Assembly (NCBI RefSeq): GCF_001468225.1
Contig: NZ_LNRU01000006.1
Location: forward strand, 248,001 to 312,000
Length of the DNA: 64,000 nucleotides
Origin: Sphingopyxis sp. H053
Lineage (GTDB): Bacteria; Pseudomonadota; Alphaproteobacteria; Sphingomonadales; Sphingomonadaceae
Direction: 5' to 3'
Positions 60,851 through 64,000 of this stretch are shown in pieces (the first letter of the stretch is position 1; every line of letters starts with the position of its first letter). The notes under the pieces were generated by a model that did not search any database, was not told where the DNA came from, and saw nothing but the letters and a program-made list of their open reading frames with translations. The translations under genes and the position numbers were made by a program.

Positions 60851-63010
60851 ATGGCGACAAGGCAGCTTCAAACGCCCATTGCCGCGCGCTGGACAAGTAT
60901 CCGGCGCGGTGCGGGTAACGCGCTCGAAACGCGGCTGGAGGCGGAGCGCGAACGGATCGGGCTCTGGCTGCCGGTCGCGCTCGGCGCCGGTATTGCTGCC
61001 TGGTTTGCGCTACCCGCCAAGGCGCACTGGATCGGGTTGTTGCTCTTGCTCGCGGGCGGCTTGTGCGGGGGGCTGCTGATCGGCTGGCAAGGCCGCCTCG
61101 GACGGGTTGTTGTCGTGGGTTGCAGCGTGATGGCGGCGGGCGTGCTGCTCATCTGGACACGCGCCGTCTGGGTCGCGGCGCCGGTTCTGGCGGGACCGGT
61201 GGTGACCGAATTTTCCGCGATCGTCGAGCGCGCCGAGCCGCTGCCCGCCAAGGGCCAAATTCGCATTCTCGCTCTGCCGCAGAACCGTTCCGACCTGCCG
61301 CCGCGCGTGCGATTGACCCTGCGCAGCGAGCAGGCGGCAACCCTTACCGACGGCGAAACGATTGGGGTCAGGGCGCGTCTGATGCCGCCACCGACCGCGA
61401 GCCTGCCGGGCGGATATGATTTTGCGCAGCGAGCTTGGTTCGACCGGATCGGGGCCGTCGGGACAGTGCTGGGCGAAGTTTCGCGCGTACCGGCGAAAGG
61501 CGCCGTAACCCCGCCGCTGCGAGCGCGGCTTAGCGCGCATATCCACGACCAGATCGACGGATCTCCAGGAGGCATTGCTGCGGCGCTGGTGACAGGCGAT
61601 CGCGGCGCTATCAGCGAAGCGGACGAGGAGGCCATGCGCCGCAGCGGACTGGCGCATCTCCTGTCGATCAGCGGGTTGCATGTGACCGCCGTGGTCGGTT
61701 TTGCGATGTTGCTCACGATGCGGCTCCTCGCGCTCAGCCGGAGGCTCGCACTGGCGGGCTATGTCCTGCCCCTCGCCGCGGCCGCCGGGGCGCTCGCCGG
61801 CGGCGACTATACGTTGCTTGCCGGGGCCGAGGTACCGACCCTGCGCTCGTTCATCGCCGCGCTGCTCGTGCTCATCGCTTTTCTTATGGGCCGTGAGGCG
61901 CTGACGCTGCGGCTGGTGGCCGCGGGCGCGTTGATCGTATTGATCTGGCGCCCCGAGTCGCTCGCCGGGCCAAGCTTCCAGCTGAGCTTTGCAGCGGTCA
62001 CCGCGATCATTGCGCTGCATGAAAGTCGGCCGATGCACGCCTTCCTCGCCCGGCGGGATGAGGCAATGGTGATCCGCTTGGGACGCGGCGTGGCGGGATT
62101 GCTCCTTACCGGCCTTGTCGTCGAAGTCGCGCTCGCGCCGATCGCGCTGTTCCATTTCCACAAGGCGGGGCTGTACGGCGCGCTCGCCAATGTGGTCGCG
62201 ATACCGCTGACAACCTTTGTCATCATGCCCGCCGAGGCGCTCGCCTTGCTGTTCGACAGCGTGGGGCTCGGCGCGCCCTTCTGGTGGATTACCGAACAGG
62301 CTCTGCTCGCACTGATCGGGTTGGCGCACGGTGTCGCCGATGCGCCGGGTGCGGTCGCCATGATGCCGAGCTTTCCGCGCTGGGGTTTTGCCTTGGCGGT
62401 ATTCGGAGGGCTTTGGTTGCTGCTTTGGAAGACAGGGTGGCGCCGCATCGGCGCGGTGCCGCTGGCGATCGGCATGGCGGCGCTGCTTGTCCAGCCGCGC
62501 CCCGACCTGCTTGTCACCGGCGACGGCCGCCATATCGCCGCCGCGATGCCCGGTGGCAGCTATGCGCTGCTCCGCGACAAGGCGGGCGACTATGTGCGCG
62601 ACAGCATGGCCGAAGCCGCCGGGGTCGATGCTCCGCTCGCCGCCCTCACCGAACTCGATCATGTCGAGTGCAATCGCGATTTCTGCCGCTGGAACCAGGG
62701 CGAGGGCGCTGCGCGGCGCATCATCCTCGCCTCGCGTGGCCGCGATCGGATCGAGGGTGCGGAAATGGCGGCGGCCTGCGCAGCCGCCGACGTCGTGATC
62801 AGCGACCGCTGGTTACCGCACGAGTGCGCGGGGCGCTGGATGACGATCGATCGCGACAGCCTCGCGACAAGCGGCGGGCTGGCGCTCTATCTGGGCGAAA
62901 AACCCGAAGCCGTCGCCACGCTCAAAGCGGGCGACGGGCATCCTTGGCGCTTGCCGCAGCAGCTTAGTGGTAACGACGAAGCAATCCCGACAGGCGCCCT
63001 TGCACGATGA
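60851..63010 (+). CDS. comEC: ComEC/Rec2-family DNA-uptake channel protein
   Basis: 719 aa from ATG 60851; the frame to 60743 overlaps gltX. N-terminal membrane pair, DUF4131-like OB domain, then the competence core with [19 protein letters not shown] and [20 protein letters not shown] and many helices. The last about 200 residues lack the metal-binding HxHxDH of the beta-lactamase-like domain found in Bacillus ComEC. It would move single-stranded DNA into the cytoplasm. It overlaps lexA at the 3' ends by 47 bp. Confidence 0.88.
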   Translation: MATRQLQTPIAARWTSIRRGAGNALETRLEAERERIGLWLPVALGAGIAAWFALPAKAHWIGLLLLLAGGLCGGLLIGWQGRLGRVVVVGCSVMAAGVLLIWTRAVWVAAPVLAGPVVTEFSAIVERAEPLPAKGQIRILALPQNRSDLPPRVRLTLRSEQAATLTDGETIGVRARLMPPPTASLPGGYDFAQRAWFDRIGAVGTVLGEVSRVPAKGAVTPPLRARLSAHIHDQIDGSPGGIAAALVTGDRGAISEADEEAMRRSGLAHLLSISGLHVTAVVGFAMLLTMRLLALSRRLALAGYVLPLAAAAGALAGGDYTLLAGAEVPTLRSFIAALLVLIAFLMGREALTLRLVAAGALIVLIWRPESLAGPSFQLSFAAVTAIIALHESRPMHAFLARRDEAMVIRLGRGVAGLLLTGLVVEVALAPIALFHFHKAGLYGALANVVAIPLTTFVIMPAEALALLFDSVGLGAPFWWITEQALLALIGLAHGVADAPGAVAMMPSFPRWGFALAVFGGLWLLLWKTGWRRIGAVPLAIGMAALLVQPRPDLLVTGDGRHIAAAMPGGSYALLRDKAGDYVRDSMAEAAGVDAPLAALTELDHVECNRDFCRWNQGEGAARRIILASRGRDRIEGAEMAAACAAADVVISDRWLPHECAGRWMTIDRDSLATSGGLALYLGEKPEAVATLKAGDGHPWRLPQQLSGNDEAIPTGALAR

Positions 63011-63644
63011 CGCGGTCGGCGGGGTAGCGCTGCGGTTCATAGGCAGCGTTCGCCGGGTCGAGGCGGATCATCTGCCCTTCGCGGCGGAAATATTTGAGCG
63101 TTGCGTCCTGCCCGTCGACCAGCGCGACGACGATATCGCCCTCGCGCGCGGTGCTGGCTTTCTGGATCAGCGCATAATCGCCGTCGAAAATGCCCGCCTC
63201 GACCATCGAGTCGCCCGACACTTCGAGCGCATAATGTTCGCCCGAACCGAGCAACGCGGCGGGAACAGCGAGATTGTTGTGATCCTCGAACGCCTCGATC
63301 GGGACGCCTGCTGCGATCTTGCCGTGCAGCGGAACCTCGATGATGTCGTTGGCCGCGATCGGCTTGAGTGCCGGGGGCGCCTTGCGGAGCGGGACGACAT
63401 TTTCACGTACCGGCGTCGTGGCTTTCGCGGCCTCGGGCACCTTGAGCACCTCGAGCGCGCGTGCGCGGTTGGGCAGGCGGCGGAGAAAGCCCCTTTCTTC
63501 CAAGGCGCTTATCAGGCGATGTATGCCCGATTTCGACTTCAGGCCCAGCGCCTCCTTCATCTCCTCGAACGAGGGCGAGATGCCGCTCGTGTCGAGACGT
63601 TCCTGGATGAAGTGGAGCAGCTCATGCTGCTTTGCGGTCAACAT
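62964..63644 (-). CDS. lexA: SOS repressor LexA
   Basis: 226 aa from ATG 63644 (GGAG upstream). N-terminal winged helix ([23 protein letters not shown]), self-cleavage site A112-G113 in KIAAGVP, catalytic Ser146 (SGDSM) and Lys184 (ATLKYF). The alphaproteobacterial linker (about 70-100) is long and Pro/Ala-rich. It represses SOS genes and itself through the GAAC-N7-GAAC box at 63682. Confidence 0.95.
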   Translation of the reverse strand: MLTAKQHELLHFIQERLDTSGISPSFEEMKEALGLKSKSGIHRLISALEERGFLRRLPNRARALEVLKVPEAAKATTPVRENVVPLRKAPPALKPIAANDIIEVPLHGKIAAGVPIEAFEDHNNLAVPAALLGSGEHYALEVSGDSMVEAGIFDGDYALIQKASTAREGDIVVALVDGQDATLKYFRREGQMIRLDPANAAYEPQRYPADRVIVQGRLSGLLRRYH

Positions 63645-63681
63645 CGGTCGTTCTCCATGATGCCAGTTCCGGACATATTGA

Positions 63682-63696
63682 GAACGATAGTGGAAC
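63682..63696 (-). promoter_or_regulatory. LexA (SOS) box upstream of lexA
   Basis: GAAC-GATAGTG-GAAC on the plus strand, that is GTTC-N7-GTTC reading with lexA: the known alphaproteobacterial SOS consensus. A third GAAC at 63703-63706 is six bases further on, possibly a second overlapping half-site. The box is 38 bp before the lexA start and 14 bp from the moeA stop. Confidence 0.88.
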
Positions 63697-63709
63697 AAAG
63701 CGGAACTTG

Positions 63710-64000
63710 TCAAGCGATGACGATATAGTCCGCCATGTCGCCTGCCGCGCGCGCCGCCGCGCCAATGTCGCGGATCAACAAGGCATTGGCCGATGCAAGC
63801 GGCAGCGTGAGCCCGCTTTCCTGCCCGAAGCGCGGAGTCAGCTGTCCGCCCTCGAGTCGCGCGCGAAGATAGTCGCGGCGCGTCCCACCCGCGGCCAGCG
63901 CCGCGGCGAGCGGCGCCCGGTGCACGGCGGGAAAAGGATCGCGCGCGCCGGCAAGGTGGCGGACGAGCGGGAGGAGGAACAATGTCGCGGTGACGTAGGC
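63710..64000 (-). CDS. moeA: Molybdopterin molybdenumtransferase MoeA, C-terminal part
   Basis: Only the last 96 codons are in the window; the rest lies past the right edge. [18 protein letters not shown] followed by the C-terminal beta-barrel ([27 protein letters not shown]) matches MoeA domain IV. It inserts molybdate into adenylylated molybdopterin. It ends 14 nt from the SOS box and 65 nt before lexA, in the same direction, so moeA transcripts may read into lexA. Confidence 0.88.
   Translation of the reverse strand, partial: AYVTATLFLLPLVRHLAGARDPFPAVHRAPLAAALAAGGTRRDYLRARLEGGQLTPRFGQESGLTLPLASANALLIRDIGAAARAAGDMADYIVIA

Overview
The window is a GC-rich, densely packed chromosomal segment from an alphaproteobacterium, most likely a sphingomonad (Sphingopyxis/Sphingomonas type). 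The evidence is the gene neighbourhoods (argS-SPOR-nagZ-scpA-scpB-tatABC; ispH-thrB-rnhA; cpaABCDE-tadBC), an alphaproteobacterial SOS box (GAAC-N7-GAAC) in front of lexA, a perfect CtrA-type box (TTAA-N7-TTAAC), and many 1-4 nt stop/start overlaps. I saw no rRNA, tRNA, CRISPR array, prophage or transposase gene. No gene-free stretch exceeds 300 bases. This is mostly core genome.

Layout. 1-8533 (minus strand): a polyamine uptake and gamma-glutamylation cluster with two glutamine-synthetase-like ligases, a PuuB-like oxidase, a class III aminotransferase and a PotF-H-I-G ABC transporter cut by the window edge. An omega-amino-acid:pyruvate transaminase diverges from it at 8775. 10104-11017: a cold-shock/translation patch (CspA-like protein, a TTG-started IF-1, and two tiny ORFs, one reported here from the raw sequence). 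11195-14049: a PhoR-like kinase, a small Tat-exported protein and a fumarylacetoacetase-family enzyme. 14109-21265: a Tad/Cpa pilus operon with no CpaF ATPase where one is expected and no pilin gene. 21362-23501: a DauA-like D-amino-acid dehydrogenase, a DUF1508 protein, then a MITE-like element with 32-bp terminal inverted repeats abutting rnhA.

23498-25440: rnhA-thrB-ispH. 25615-32888: a lipoprotein, then argS, a SPOR protein, nagZ, scpA, scpB and tatABC. 32911-33039: an entericidin-type lipoprotein gene found in the raw sequence. 33262-38456: mgtE, ppiB, a nitronate-monooxygenase-like protein, nadC, RNase T2 and a 74-aa membrane protein behind a CtrA box. 38463-41165: an LplT-like MFS protein, pgsA, moaD, moaE. 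41268-51434: oxyR, an EF-hand protein, trmFO, lysoplasmalogenase, a host-attachment-family protein, a TauD-like dioxygenase, a DUF885 hydrolase, a peroxiredoxin, an amidohydrolase and DUF952. 51431-54175: gyrA.

54411-57944: three adjacent plus-strand genes of unclear role, ending in a histidine-kinase-like protein whose phosphoacceptor His is missing. 58003-64000: gltA, gltX, comEC, lexA and the C-terminus of moeA.

The points most worth following up are the MITE-like element, the CpaF-less Tad operon with a stem-loop at the gap, the His-less kinase operon, the CtrA box before the 74-aa protein, and the two AT-rich palindromes (33191-33225, 54252-54306). None is proven to be a new system.
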